A stretch of DNA of 64,000 nucleotides from Winogradskyella costae (GCF_013403865.1 NZ_JABFDK010000002.1:62001-126000), one strand, 5' to 3'. Positions 24,383 to 33,654 are shown, numbered from the stretch's first letter. The notes: a model not told the origin generated them from the sequence alone. Made by a program: numbers and translations.

Positions 24383-25294
24383 ATGTTAAAGCCTAAATTT
24401 ACCTTACTTTTTTTATTTTTGATAAGTCTCGGATTTTCACAAGAGATTGAAATTAAAAAACTTGAAATTAACACCAAACTAGATCATTTTGCAGCTAGAG
24501 TTGTAAATGATAAAGTGTTTTTTAGCTCTAATCTTGTCACAAAAAGAGGGAGAGCAATAACAGATGATTTTTCTCAGGAACTTTTTGGAGTATATTCTGG
24601 TATCGTTGATAACAATGGTGAGATAAAAGATATCGAACTTATAAAGAAAACAGAATATGGCCAGTTTAATATGTCTGTTACAACTCACTCAGAAGATGGA
24701 AAATATATGTACTTCACCGGTAATCATAACAGAAAGGGAGAGGATAAATTAAAGGATAAAAAAGTTAATAAACTTTTAATCAAAAGAGCTGAATATATTG
24801 AAGATAAAGGGTGGACAAACTTTGAAGATTTACCATTTTGTGACCCTGCATTTAATTATGCACATCCGGCTTTATCTCCAGATGGTTCAACCTTGTATTT
24901 TATTGCAGATGTTGAAGGGACAAAGGGGAAATCAGATTTATATAAAGTTTCAGTGTCGGATCATAAAAGTTATGGTGAAGTAACAAAATTATCCGATAGT
25001 ATTAATTCTTCTCGAACAGAGCTTTATCCTTTTGTAAGCACAGATAACAAACTTTACTTTTCTTCTGATAGAAGAGGGGGTAAAGGTTCTTTAGATGTGT
25101 ATTCTTATGATTTAAAGAACGATAATCCTGAACAGATTGCTGTATCTTTAGATGAACCTATAAATAGTATTGGTGATGATTTCTCATTCTTTCTCAATGA
25201 TGATTTATCTACAGGGTACTTATCGTCGCGACGCTTAAGAGGTGAGGGCAGAGATGATTTGTATTATTTTTCAGGATTTAAGAGTAACGATTAA
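24383..25294 (+). CDS. PD40/TolB-like beta-propeller secreted protein
   Basis: 303 residues from the ATG at 24383; a TTG 36 nt upstream would overlap the previous gene and spoil the signal peptide. Signal peptide ends at GFSQ. WD40-like (PD40) repeats follow: HPALSPDGSTLYFIAD, YPFVSTDNKLYFSSDR and a GYLSSRR ending. Such propellers occur in Bacteroidota OmpA/TolB-like envelope proteins, but here there is no OmpA domain. It is probably a periplasmic binding or scaffold protein. Co-transcribed with the GlmU-like gene. Confidence 0.82.
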   Translation: MLKPKFTLLFLFLISLGFSQEIEIKKLEINTKLDHFAARVVNDKVFFSSNLVTKRGRAITDDFSQELFGVYSGIVDNNGEIKDIELIKKTEYGQFNMSVTTHSEDGKYMYFTGNHNRKGEDKLKDKKVNKLLIKRAEYIEDKGWTNFEDLPFCDPAFNYAHPALSPDGSTLYFIADVEGTKGKSDLYKVSVSDHKSYGEVTKLSDSINSSRTELYPFVSTDNKLYFSSDRRGGKGSLDVYSYDLKNDNPEQIAVSLDEPINSIGDDFSFFLNDDLSTGYLSSRRLRGEGRDDLYYFSGFKSND

Positions 25295-25303
25295 TTGGAG
25301 TGT

Positions 25304-26953
25304 TTAATTTTGAATTGCACTCTTTTTAACGGATTTCAGTTCTAATAAATTAGTCGCATTAATTCCTAAACCAGTGACATTCTTTCTCGTAAATCTAACC
25401 ACTTCATCATAAAACATAGGCACTATTGGCGCAGACGCCATAAGTAAAGAATCCATTTTAGTATACAGTTCTATGCGTTTATTATAATCTGTTTCTAAAT
25501 ATGCAGCTTCATACATAGCGTCATATGCATTATTCTTAAAATGGGTGTAATTAGGACCCTTCGGGGCAAAATTCTTACTATAGTATAGGGATAAGTAGTT
25601 CTCAGCATCAGGATAGTCCGCAATCCAACTCGCTCTAAAAAAATCGACTTGACCATTGGCTTTTGCGTCTTTAAGACTCGAAGGTGGAATAACATCAATA
25701 GCAACCAACAAACCTGTTTTTTGCAGTTCTCGTTGAATGAATTCGCAAAAACTTAAATAATTACTTGTAGTGGTTAATGTAATTTCTGGATTATTAATTC
25801 CTGTTTCTACTTTAAACTCGGATACCAATTGCTTTGCTAAATCGGGCTGGTAGTCATAACCAATTGTGGCATTAAAACCAGGTAAACCTTTTGGGATAAA
25901 ACCACCATTTGCAGGAATTCCGATACCATTTCTTAAATACATCATCATTTTGTTACGGTCAAAACCTACATTAATCGCTTTTCGGAGTTTTAAAGATTGA
26001 ATCGTGCTAACTTCACTTGCCATAAAAAAAGCGAGATATTCTGTATTAAGATAAGGGCCGCGAATCATATTTACGTCATTAATATAATTCGATTTTAGTT
26101 GCCCGACGGTAGTTAAGATTTCATCTTTATAAGAGCCGTCTAAACCAGATACAAAATCAATATTACCTTGGGCAAATTGTAGAAATTCACTTTGTTTATC
26201 TGGTAAAAAAGTAATGGCTACAGCTTCAAGATACGGCAACTTTTGGTTTATAGAGTCTCTTTCAAAATAGCTGTCATTTTTTCTGAATACTAATTTTAAA
26301 TTTTCTTCCCAACGTTTAAATTTAAAAGGCCCCGTGCCAATAGGGTGAGATCTAAAATCGTTACCATAGTGTTCCACAATTTCTTTTGGCACTACAGAAC
26401 AATATTTCATGGTTAATAAGCCTAAAAATGCAGGGAAAGCTTGTTTCAATTTAATCTGAAATGTAGAATCGTTAACAGCAGAAAAGTCTTCAACCTTATT
26501 TAAAACCCAACTTCCTGGAGACGCAATTGCTTTATTTTGTAAGCGGTTTAAGCTATATTCAAAATCAGATGCTGTAACTATCCTTGTAGAATCTTGGTTG
26601 TTCAGCGAAGTTGAAGTACTAAACAATTCATGCTTATGAAAAAACACATCATCTCTAAGTGTAAAAGTGTAAGTTTTCGCACTATCAGTAATGGACCAAT
26701 ATTTAGCAATAGAGGGTTTTACATTGAGTTGGTCGTCCATTTGTACTAGTCCATTAAATAATTGATGCGTAGCCCAAATGTCTGCTAAATCTTTAGAAAA
26801 TGCAGGGTCTAAGGATCCTATATTTTTATGTTCATTATATCTAAAAACGAGGTGGTCTAATGGTTCATTTTGTTTTGAAGTACAAGAAATAGCCATTAAG
26901 AAGATGGCTCCACATAGTAAACTATTGAATAAGAATCGTACGAGCTTTAGCAT
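25304..26953 (-). CDS. Family 5 extracellular solute-binding lipoprotein (peptide ABC transporter)
   Basis: 549 residues from the ATG at 26953; a TTG 27 nt upstream was rejected. Lipoprotein signal with LMAISC. The SBP_bac_5 (DppA/OppA) fold is shown by NIGSLDPAFSKDLADIW at the start, the segment SHPIGTGPFKF and the C-terminal PIVPMFYDEVVRF. It binds peptides or similar solutes in the periplasm. No permease or ATPase genes are adjacent, so it is an orphan binding protein; this is common in Bacteroidota. It is divergent from mtaB, with only 45 bp between the two starts. Confidence 0.9.
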   Translation of the reverse strand: MLKLVRFLFNSLLCGAIFLMAISCTSKQNEPLDHLVFRYNEHKNIGSLDPAFSKDLADIWATHQLFNGLVQMDDQLNVKPSIAKYWSITDSAKTYTFTLRDDVFFHKHELFSTSTSLNNQDSTRIVTASDFEYSLNRLQNKAIASPGSWVLNKVEDFSAVNDSTFQIKLKQAFPAFLGLLTMKYCSVVPKEIVEHYGNDFRSHPIGTGPFKFKRWEENLKLVFRKNDSYFERDSINQKLPYLEAVAITFLPDKQSEFLQFAQGNIDFVSGLDGSYKDEILTTVGQLKSNYINDVNMIRGPYLNTEYLAFFMASEVSTIQSLKLRKAINVGFDRNKMMMYLRNGIGIPANGGFIPKGLPGFNATIGYDYQPDLAKQLVSEFKVETGINNPEITLTTTSNYLSFCEFIQRELQKTGLLVAIDVIPPSSLKDAKANGQVDFFRASWIADYPDAENYLSLYYSKNFAPKGPNYTHFKNNAYDAMYEAAYLETDYNKRIELYTKMDSLLMASAPIVPMFYDEVVRFTRKNVTGLGINATNLLELKSVKKSAIQN

Positions 26954-26976
26954 ATAAGTTATATGTTGTAAATTTG
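26946..26976 (+). promoter_or_regulatory. Housekeeping promoter of mtaB
   Basis: TTTA (26946-26949), 19 nt, TAAATTTG (26969-26976), giving a leader of about 16 nt before the ATG at 26999. The -35 half overlaps the start codon region of the divergent solute-binding gene. Confidence 0.65.
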
Positions 26977-26998
26977 CCAACTTGGTAAAAGTACAAGA

Positions 26999-28333
26999 AT
27001 GAATCCAACAAAAAAAGTCGCATTTTATACATTAGGTTGTAAATTGAATTTTTCAGAAACGTCTACAATTGCAAGAGGTTTTGCAGAAGAAGGTTTTGAT
27101 CGTGTAGATTTTAAAGAATCGGCTGATATTTATGTGATAAATACCTGTTCGGTAACCGAAAATGCAGACAAGCGTTTTAAAACTATTGTAAAGCAGGCTC
27201 AGAAAAGTAATCCAGATGCTTTTGTCGCGGCCATTGGTTGCTATGCGCAATTAAAGCCAGAGGAATTAGCAGATGTAAATGGTGTAGATTTGGTTTTGGG
27301 GGCCACAGAAAAATTTAAGATAACCGACTACTTAAACGATTTAACTAAAAATGATTTTGGTGAAGTTCATTCATGTGAAATAGAAGAAGCAGATTTCTAT
27401 GTTGGTAGCTATTCTATTGGAGACAGAACAAGAGCATTTTTAAAAGTACAAGATGGTTGTGATTATAAATGTACGTATTGCACCATTCCTTTAGCTAGAG
27501 GAATTTCTCGTAGTGATACCATGACCAATGTTTTGAAGAATGCTCAAGAGATTTCGGAACAAGGGATTAAAGAAATTGTATTAACGGGTGTTAATATTGG
27601 TGATTACGGAAAAGGAGAATTTGGGAATAAAAAACACGAACATACATTTTTAGATTTAGTCAAGCAATTAGATAAAGTTGAAGGCATAGAACGTTTACGA
27701 ATTTCGTCAATAGAACCAAATTTGTTGAAAAATGAAACTATAGACTTGGTTTCAAATTCGCGAGCATTTGTACCTCATTTTCATATTCCATTACAAAGCG
27801 GAAGTAATGAGATATTAAAGAAGATGAAACGCCGCTATATGAAGGAATTGTATATAGATAGAGTTTCAAAAATAAAAGAAGTCATGCCTCATGCTTGCGT
27901 TGGTGTAGACGTAATAGTAGGTTTTCCTGGGGAAACTGATGATGTTTTTCTAGAAACTTATAATTTCTTAAGCTCATTAGATATTTCATATTTACACGTG
28001 TTTCAATATTCTGAACGCGATAACACTGAAGCGGCAAAAATGCCAGATGTTGTTTCTAAGGCAAAAAGAGTTAAGCGCAGTAAAATGTTGAGAGGTTTAT
28101 CTGCTAAAAAGCGTCGTGCTTTTTATGAAAATCAATTAGATACGGACCGTATTGTGTTGTTTGAAAGCGAAAACAAGGAAGGTTATATTCATGGGTTTAC
28201 AGAAAACTATGTCAAAGTAAAAACACCGTGGAATCCAGAGTTAGTTAACACATTAGAGAAAGTGAGATTAACTAAGATAGATGAAGATGGCCTCGTTCGA
28301 TTTGAGTTTCAAGAAGATTTAACACTTCACTAA
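26999..28333 (+). CDS. mtaB: tRNA t6A37 methylthiotransferase MtaB
   Basis: 444 residues. An N-terminal MTTase domain has FYTLGCKLNFSE, INTCSVTENAD and AIGCYAQ (three Cys for the auxiliary cluster). A radical SAM core follows, with CDYKCTYCTIPLARG (CxxxCxxC), then a C-terminal TRAM-like region. The N-terminal GCKLN signature and lack of long extensions place it with MtaB (YqeV), which makes ms2t6A at position 37 of tRNAs, rather than MiaB or RimO. It has its own promoter and stands alone on this strand. Confidence 0.93.
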   Translation: MNPTKKVAFYTLGCKLNFSETSTIARGFAEEGFDRVDFKESADIYVINTCSVTENADKRFKTIVKQAQKSNPDAFVAAIGCYAQLKPEELADVNGVDLVLGATEKFKITDYLNDLTKNDFGEVHSCEIEEADFYVGSYSIGDRTRAFLKVQDGCDYKCTYCTIPLARGISRSDTMTNVLKNAQEISEQGIKEIVLTGVNIGDYGKGEFGNKKHEHTFLDLVKQLDKVEGIERLRISSIEPNLLKNETIDLVSNSRAFVPHFHIPLQSGSNEILKKMKRRYMKELYIDRVSKIKEVMPHACVGVDVIVGFPGETDDVFLETYNFLSSLDISYLHVFQYSERDNTEAAKMPDVVSKAKRVKRSKMLRGLSAKKRRAFYENQLDTDRIVLFESENKEGYIHGFTENYVKVKTPWNPELVNTLEKVRLTKIDEDGLVRFEFQEDLTLH

Positions 28334-28388
28334 TTAGATTTTTATGTTTTAATAATAGGTATTTTCCTATAAATAAGTTATTTCGTTT

Positions 28389-28396
28389 TATATTTG
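28389..28396 (+). promoter_or_regulatory. -7 box of the lipocalin-like gene
   Basis: TATATTTG matches the Bacteroidota -7 consensus TAnnTTTG and lies 22 nt before the TTG start codon. No clear -33 box was seen. Confidence 0.5.
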
Positions 28397-28418
28397 ACTT
28401 TTAATTAAGGATTTTACA

Positions 28419-28922
28419 TTGAAAAAAATAGCATCTGCTTTTCTTCTTATTGTTTTATTGAGCTCTGCGGTTTCGTGTTCAGATAATAATGAACACCACG
28501 TTATTGGAGTTTGGTTATTAACGACGCGTACAATTGACCTCCCCTTTGATGTAAATAAAGATGGGGTGTCTAATGAAAATCTCATTAAAGAATTAGACTG
28601 TAATACAAAAGAGACACTAACATTTGAAAATAATGGTACTGTGTTTTCAGGCAATGAGTTTTCTAATCCACTAAAGTATTACAAAGAAGAGGGAACAAAT
28701 GAATATAAAATAATTTCGGACTGTAACACGGAAGGTATAATAAGTTTCGCGTCTGAGTTTCAAATCATTGAAGAAACTACAATTAAAATTTCAAATAGAG
28801 ATTATGTATTAAGTGGGGATACCTTAACAACAATCTATAAAAATTCGGTAAAAATTTATACTGAAGATTTTTCTGAAGTCATCGAAACTAAAGATTTAAA
28901 ACTCATTTATACGAAACAGTAA
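28419..28922 (+). CDS. Lipocalin-like lipoprotein
   Basis: 167 residues, starting at a TTG just before a run of Lys codons; no ATG fits. Lipoprotein signal with SAVSC (Cys20). The domain begins HHVIGVWLLTTRTIDL and continues in beta strands (LTFENNGTVF, TIKISNRDYVLSGDTLT), the pattern of Bacteroidota lipocalin-like (DUF-type) lipoproteins of about 150 residues. Function unknown. Monocistronic, with a bidirectional terminator behind it. Confidence 0.75.
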   Translation: MKKIASAFLLIVLLSSAVSCSDNNEHHVIGVWLLTTRTIDLPFDVNKDGVSNENLIKELDCNTKETLTFENNGTVFSGNEFSNPLKYYKEEGTNEYKIISDCNTEGIISFASEFQIIEETTIKISNRDYVLSGDTLTTIYKNSVKIYTEDFSEVIETKDLKLIYTKQ

Positions 28923-28949
28923 GTTTATCAAATTAACACATAAAAAAAA

Positions 28950-28978
28950 CCGAAACTTTTAAAGTTTCGGTTTTTTTT
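28950..28978. terminator. Bidirectional terminator between convergent genes
   Basis: CCGAAACTTT and AAAGTTTCGG separated by one base, flanked by eight A upstream and eight T downstream; serves both 28419 (plus) and 28998 (minus). Confidence 0.92.
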
Positions 28979-28997
28979 ATGTGTTAATTTTCTGCAG

Positions 28998-29294
28998 TTA
29001 TATGCGAATACCTACAGGAAGCATGCGCTTATATTTTCTGTTACGTCTTACAAATTTAGCAATTTCAGGACTTGTTGGCACCACACTGATGTTTCGTTCT
29101 TTAATATTAGAAAAAACTAAATCTATAAAATCTAATTCAAATTCTTCGGTTCTAATAGCATCTGGAATAATCATTTTTGTTAAGAATATCTTCCTTTCCT
29201 GCAAAGAATATTCAATAATTGCCATTTCGTTTTCAACATTTAATTCAAATTGACGCAGGAAGTCGTTGTCAATTAACTGAGCAGTTTCTGTCAT
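28998..29294 (-). CDS. YjdJ-type GNAT-like acetyltransferase
   Basis: 98 residues. A minimal GCN5-related N-acetyltransferase (PF14542-like): FELNVENEMAIIEYSLQE, then MIIPDAIRTEEFELDF and NISVVPTSPEIAKFVRRN. This corresponds to the short YjdJ/GTT1 family (about 90-110 residues). These proteins bind acetyl-CoA; the substrate is unknown. It starts at ATG and stands alone on the minus strand. Confidence 0.82.
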   Translation of the reverse strand: MTETAQLIDNDFLRQFELNVENEMAIIEYSLQERKIFLTKMIIPDAIRTEEFELDFIDLVFSNIKERNISVVPTSPEIAKFVRRNRKYKRMLPVGIRI

Positions 29295-29454
29295 AATTTC
29301 TTTTTATTAAATTCAGCGGTTGGCAGTGTAGATACTATATTTTATATAGTTTTGCTGTGCAAAGGTACAAAAAATCAACGAATGTTTCAGGTTGTCCGTG
29401 TTAAAACCTTAAATTGTAATTAATTAAGACGACCATTTAAAAGTTTTAAGACCA

Positions 29455-30117
29455 ATGAATCGTAAATTAACACATGTTTATTTAATGCCAGGCATGGCTG
29501 CAAATCCAACGATTTTTGAACATATTAAATTACCCGAGGAGGATTATAAAATTCATTGGTTAGAGTGGCAAATTCCTGATATCAATGAAACGCTTAATGC
29601 TTACGCACAACGTATGTGTCAATTTATAGAACATAATAATATCGTTTTATTAGGGGTGTCTTTTGGTGGTATTTTAGTTCAGGAAATGAGTAAGTATATA
29701 AGTGTAAAAAAATTAATAGTTGTTTCGAGTGTTAAGTCTCATCACGAACTTCCTAAACGATTAAAACTACTTAAAGTAACTAAAGCTTACAAAATATTAC
29801 CTACATCTTTAGTGAGTAATATAGACCTTTTAGCTAAATATGCTTTCGGTGAGACTGTAAAGAAACGTGTAGATTTATATAAGAAATACCTTTCTGTAAG
29901 TGATAAAACTTACTTGGATTGGGCTATTAAGCAAGTGGTTTGTTGGAGTCAAGAAGAACCGCATCCAGAGGCTGTTTATATTCATGGTGATAACGATGCC
30001 GTTTTTCCCCATTCTTGTGGGGGGAATTGTATAGTTGTTAAAGGCGGTACGCATATTATGGTGATTAGTAAGTATAAGTGGTTTAACGAAAATTTACCAA
30101 AACTTATTGAAGCTTGA
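29455..30117 (+). CDS. Alpha/beta hydrolase
   Basis: 220 residues. Short alpha/beta hydrolase: LMPGMAANPTIFEHI (oxyanion region), the nucleophile elbow GVSFGG with Ser69, a late acid region HGDNDAVFPH and a catalytic His in GGTHIMV. All three triad positions can be assigned. No signal peptide, so cytoplasmic. The substrate is unknown. Common in Flavobacteriia as a single gene. Confidence 0.85.
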   Translation: MNRKLTHVYLMPGMAANPTIFEHIKLPEEDYKIHWLEWQIPDINETLNAYAQRMCQFIEHNNIVLLGVSFGGILVQEMSKYISVKKLIVVSSVKSHHELPKRLKLLKVTKAYKILPTSLVSNIDLLAKYAFGETVKKRVDLYKKYLSVSDKTYLDWAIKQVVCWSQEEPHPEAVYIHGDNDAVFPHSCGGNCIVVKGGTHIMVISKYKWFNENLPKLIEA

Positions 30118-30252
30118 AGTTGAATACTGTTCTTAGATTGATTACATTTATAAAAAAGAAAAATGATGAATGTTTATGTTTAAGGTGTTGTTATTCAGAG
30201 GTGTGAACGATGTCGGAGACTATAAATATTCAATTAAATTAAAATAGAACAC

Positions 30253-31206
30253 ATGAAAATTATAAAAAATAGTTTAGCACTAATAGGTGTGATTTGTATA
30301 TCAGGCTTATTTATTTTTTCAATGCAAAAGTCACCAGATGAGATGGCGATACCAGATTATTTAGTAGGGAAAGAAGACCCTATCGTAAATAGTTATAATG
30401 TGTACGCCTTAGAAATGCCAGAAAATTTAAACTTTGCAGGTGAAGTTGTACCGGTTAACGATCCGGATATTTATGAGCGTATGGATAGGGAGCTATTGGT
30501 AAATACATATTGGCAATCTAATGGACTTTTAATGTTTAAGCGTGCTCAAAAATATTTTCCAATAATAGAGCCAATTTTGAAGAAAAATGGTGTGCCAGAT
30601 GATTTTAAATATTTAGCAGTAATTGAAAGTGGATTGGTTCAAACTGCAAAATCGCCAGCAGGTGCAAGTGGTGTTTGGCAAATTATGTCTGCCACCGGAC
30701 GTGAAAATGGTCTAGAGGTTAACGATAATGTTGATGAACGTTATAATCTAGAAAAAGCCACGGAAGTTGCTTGCGATTATTTAAAGAAGGCAAAAGCAAG
30801 TTTAGGGTCATGGACCAAAGCAGCAGCAGCATATAATGCAGGTAATTATGGCGTGTCTAGACGATTAAAAGAACAAGACGTTTCTGGTTATTACGATTTA
30901 CTCTTAGGTGAAGAAACTGGTCGTTATGTGTTTAGAATAGTGGCTTTAAAAGAAATACTTTCTAATCCAGAGAAGTATGGCTTTAATTTTAATAAATCAC
31001 ATTTATACAAAGAAGTGCCAACTTATAAAGTAAAAGTTGATACTGCGGTAACTGATTTTGCAAAGTTTGCTAAACAATTTGGTGTTAACTATAAAATCCT
31101 AAAACTTCATAATCCTTGGTTAAGAGAACCTCATTTAAATAATAAATCTAGGAAATCGTATTTTATAGAGATTCCGAAAGAAGGGTATTATAATACCAAT
31201 CCATAA
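30253..31206 (+). CDS. Lytic transglycosylase (MltD-like, SLT domain)
   Basis: 317 residues. N-terminal membrane/signal segment (8-24), then an SLT goose-lysozyme-like domain. The catalytic Glu125 lies in AVIESGLVQ, followed by SPAGASGVWQIM and the AAYNAGNYGVSR motif. A C-terminal region (about 255-315) resembles a degenerate LysM-like segment (YKVKVDTAVTDFAKFAKQFG). Cleaves peptidoglycan glycan strands to anhydro-muropeptides in the periplasm. Three nucleotides separate it from the cardiolipin synthase gene, so the two are translated together. Confidence 0.9.
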   Translation: MKIIKNSLALIGVICISGLFIFSMQKSPDEMAIPDYLVGKEDPIVNSYNVYALEMPENLNFAGEVVPVNDPDIYERMDRELLVNTYWQSNGLLMFKRAQKYFPIIEPILKKNGVPDDFKYLAVIESGLVQTAKSPAGASGVWQIMSATGRENGLEVNDNVDERYNLEKATEVACDYLKKAKASLGSWTKAAAAYNAGNYGVSRRLKEQDVSGYYDLLLGEETGRYVFRIVALKEILSNPEKYGFNFNKSHLYKEVPTYKVKVDTAVTDFAKFAKQFGVNYKILKLHNPWLREPHLNNKSRKSYFIEIPKEGYYNTNP

Positions 31207-31209
31207 ATT

Positions 31210-32658
31210 TTGGAGTTCTTAAAAAACCATATTTGGCAAATTTTAATTGTTCTCAATTATACGGTTGCTTTGTCTGCAGTGGTTACTATTTTATTAAAAA
31301 AGGTAAATCCAACAAAGGCTTTAAGTTACATTATTGGTCTATTGGCTTTACCTTTTTTAGGTTTAATTGTCTATTACCTATTTGGGCAAGAGTACCGAAA
31401 GAATAAAATTTTCTCTAGAAAGAATGTTTTAAATCAATCGATTGTTAAAAGAATTCAAAGCGAATTAGAGCTAGATAGTAAGGAGGTCAACGAAGTTGAT
31501 GATTTATTAGATCAAAAATCTAAAGTCATACCTTTATTATACAATAATGAAAAATCAAAACTGACCATTAATAATGATGTAAAACTCATTAAAAATGGTG
31601 ACGAAAAATTTAGATTATTATTTAAAGATATTGAAGAAGCAGAATACCATATCCATCTTGAATATTTTATAATTAAAGATGACATAATAGGAACTGAATT
31701 GCTCAATTTATTATGTAAAAAAGCAAATGAAGGATTAGAAATTAGAATAGCAATAGATGACGTTGGAAGCTCTATAACGTCTAAGATGAAACGTAAGTTA
31801 AAGGAATGTGGTATAGAAATGCATTCCTTTATGCCGGTTCGGTTTTCTAATTCAACAGGAAAAATGAATTATCGCGATCATCGTAAAATTGTTGTGATCG
31901 ATGGAAAAATTGGCTATGTTGGTGGTATTAATGTTTCTGATGATTATGTCAATGCTAATAACACGAGGTATTGGAGAGATACACATATTCGTATTATAGG
32001 AGAAGCTGTAAAACCATTACAAATATTATTTTTTACAACGTGGGATTTTGTTAGTGGCGACAAATTAGAAATTTCAAAAACATATTTTCCAAAGCATAAT
32101 TGTAAAGAAAATGTTCCACTTCAAATTGCAGCTAGTGGTCCGGATACAGATTGGTCTAATATTATGGAGGCTATTTTTGTGGCTATTACAAATGCAGAAG
32201 ACCATGTGTATATTACAACACCTTATTTTATTCCAAATAGCGAAATAGTTACAGCGCTTCAAGTTTTGGCTCGGAGTAATAAAGAGGTTAAAATTATTGT
32301 TCCAAAAACGTCGGATTCTTGGATTGCAGAATATGCAACAAATTCTTATTTAGAAATGCTTTTAGAGGCGGGAGTAGAGGTCTATCGCTACACTAAAGGA
32401 TTTATCCATGCCAAAACGATGGTTGTTGATGGCGTATTTTGTACCGTAGGGACAACCAATATGGATTATAGAAGTTTCAATATTAATTTTGAGGTGAATG
32501 CTTTAATCTATAATGAAAAAATCAGTAGTGAGTTAACGGACTTCTTTAATGATGATTTAAAGCATTGCGAAAGGTTAGATTTAGAATCTTGGAAAAACCG
32601 CTCTAAACGCACAAAACTAATTGAGGCAGTTGCGCGTTTAATGGCTCCTATATTGTAA
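31210..32658 (+). CDS. cls: Cardiolipin synthase
   Basis: 482 residues, TTG start 3 nt after the preceding stop. Two N-terminal transmembrane helices (about 8-28 and 37-57) with the PLDc_N segment KALSYIIGLLALPFLGLIVY. Two phospholipase D motifs follow: HRKIVVIDGKIGYVGG and HAKTMVVDGVFCTVGTTN (HxKxxxxD both intact). It joins phosphatidylglycerol units into cardiolipin at the inner membrane. Length is normal (480-490). Convergent with the gene at 32663, 4 nt away. Confidence 0.93.
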   Translation: MEFLKNHIWQILIVLNYTVALSAVVTILLKKVNPTKALSYIIGLLALPFLGLIVYYLFGQEYRKNKIFSRKNVLNQSIVKRIQSELELDSKEVNEVDDLLDQKSKVIPLLYNNEKSKLTINNDVKLIKNGDEKFRLLFKDIEEAEYHIHLEYFIIKDDIIGTELLNLLCKKANEGLEIRIAIDDVGSSITSKMKRKLKECGIEMHSFMPVRFSNSTGKMNYRDHRKIVVIDGKIGYVGGINVSDDYVNANNTRYWRDTHIRIIGEAVKPLQILFFTTWDFVSGDKLEISKTYFPKHNCKENVPLQIAASGPDTDWSNIMEAIFVAITNAEDHVYITTPYFIPNSEIVTALQVLARSNKEVKIIVPKTSDSWIAEYATNSYLEMLLEAGVEVYRYTKGFIHAKTMVVDGVFCTVGTTNMDYRSFNINFEVNALIYNEKISSELTDFFNDDLKHCERLDLESWKNRSKRTKLIEAVARLMAPIL

Positions 32659-32662
32659 ACTA

Positions 32663-33241
32663 TTATCGTCTGCTTCTTCGGTTTTGTCTAGCAGATGTTG
32701 GTTGCCCGTATTGCTGTTTTGGCATGGTCGCTTTTTTCATTTGATCTTTCATCATCTTAATTTGCTCAGCAAGCATATCTCTTTTGTCTAATTTCTGAGC
32801 TTCAGCTAATAATTTTTGCGCTTCTGGCTTTCTGCGTTTAGAAAAAGCGATTCCGGCTAAATTCAGTTTCGCCATTGCTAAATCGTGATCCATTGATAAA
32901 CCTAAACTAATTGCTTTCTTAAAATAGCCTTCAGCTTCGTTCATATTTGTTTGAGACACCATAATACCGTTTAGATAATTTAAATAGCCTTGTTGTTTTT
33001 TTACTAAAGCGCCTTCAGGGTTCTTTATTTTATCTAACCACTTTTTAGCTCCAACAAAATCTTGTTTTCTGAGTTTTAAAAATGCTAGTAGAATCATTTC
33101 ATTTTTAAAATAAAGGAAAATGAATATCGTAGAAAGTAAAAGGTACATTATACCATTACCAATGTTACCTTCAGTGAATTGATAGACGCCGAAACCAATA
33201 ATTAACGCGGCAATGACTAGTTTTATATTTTTATTAAACAT
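32663..33241 (-). CDS. Membrane protein with TPR-like repeats
   Basis: 192 residues from the ATG at 33241; a TTG 27 nt upstream lies inside its -7 promoter box and is rejected. Two N-terminal transmembrane helices (about 5-22 and 26-44), then helical repeats of TPR type: DFVGAKKWLDKIKNP, NMNEAEGYFKKAISLG and AMAKLNLAGIAFSKRRKPEA. The tail is Arg/Gln-rich. Function unknown; commonly found next to rpmH-cls regions of Flavobacteriia. Confidence 0.8.
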   Translation of the reverse strand: MFNKNIKLVIAALIIGFGVYQFTEGNIGNGIMYLLLSTIFIFLYFKNEMILLAFLKLRKQDFVGAKKWLDKIKNPEGALVKKQQGYLNYLNGIMVSQTNMNEAEGYFKKAISLGLSMDHDLAMAKLNLAGIAFSKRRKPEAQKLLAEAQKLDKRDMLAEQIKMMKDQMKKATMPKQQYGQPTSARQNRRSRR

Positions 33242-33265
33242 ATTTCTGTGTATTTTTGCAGAGCG

Positions 33266-33273
33266 CAAAGATA
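33266..33273 (-). promoter_or_regulatory. -7 box of the TPR membrane protein gene
   Basis: TATCTTTG on the minus strand matches TAnnTTTG and lies 24 nt before the ATG at 33241. Confidence 0.55.
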
Positions 33274-33320
33274 ATAAAATCTAAGAGTTAAAATTCTAAA
33301 CAAAATTTTTCTTTTGCTTC

Positions 33321-33350
33321 TTGCTAAAGTAAAAACTTGTTGTATATTTG
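33321..33350 (+). promoter_or_regulatory. Housekeeping promoter of rpmH
   Basis: TTG (33321-33323), 19 nt, TATATTTG (33343-33350). Full match to the Bacteroidota consensus, 64 nt before the L34 start. Confidence 0.82.
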
Positions 33351-33357
33351 CACGCAG

Positions 33358-33376
33358 TTTTGAGAGACCCTCTCAA
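33358..33376 (+). promoter_or_regulatory. Hairpin at the very 5' end of the rpmH leader
   Basis: TTTGAGAG, ACC, CTCTCAAA: a perfect 8-bp inverted repeat starting where the transcript should begin (about 7 nt after the -7 box). No T-run follows, so it is not a terminator. It could stabilise the mRNA or bind a regulator. Confidence 0.5.
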
Positions 33377-33414
33377 ATTGAAAAATGATTATTAGTTTAT
33401 AAAATATATAAGAC

Positions 33415-33576
33415 ATGCCAAAAAGAACGTTTCAACCGTCAAAAAGAAAAAGAAAAAACAAGCACGGTTTCAGAGAAAGAATGGCTTCTGTTAACGGAAG
33501 AAAAGTTTTAGCGCGTAGAAGAGCTAAAGGAAGAAAGAAATTATCTGTATCTACAGAAACAAGACATAAAAAATAA
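33415..33576 (+). CDS. rpmH: 50S ribosomal protein L34
   Basis: 53 residues: [20 protein letters not shown], then [20 protein letters not shown] and a tail [13 protein letters not shown]. The first 40 residues are the unmistakable L34 core; the short Ser/Thr/Lys tail is typical of Bacteroidota. Start is the ATG 9 nt after a TATATA stretch. It is a component of the 50S subunit. It is transcribed alone, with a consensus promoter at 33321, a leader hairpin at 33358 and a terminator at 33602. No rnpA or dnaA is adjacent. Confidence 0.97.
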   Translation: MPKRTFQPSKRKRKNKHGFRERMASVNGRKVLARRRAKGRKKLSVSTETRHKK

Positions 33577-33601
33577 TGATTAACAATTGTTAATATATTA
33601 G

Positions 33602-33630
33602 GGCGTTACTTAGGTGTAACGCCTTTTTTT
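33602..33630 (+). terminator. Terminator of rpmH
   Basis: Perfect 8-bp stem GGCGTTAC/GTAACGCC with a 6-nt loop and seven T. Confidence 0.93.
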
Positions 33631-33646
33631 GTATCCTATTGATAAC

Positions 33647-33654
33647 TATTTTTG
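33647..33654 (+). promoter_or_regulatory. -7 box of carB
   Basis: TATTTTTG matches TAnnTTTG, 54 nt before the carB start. A possible -33 TTTG overlaps the T-run of the rpmH terminator but is only 15 nt away. Confidence 0.5.
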
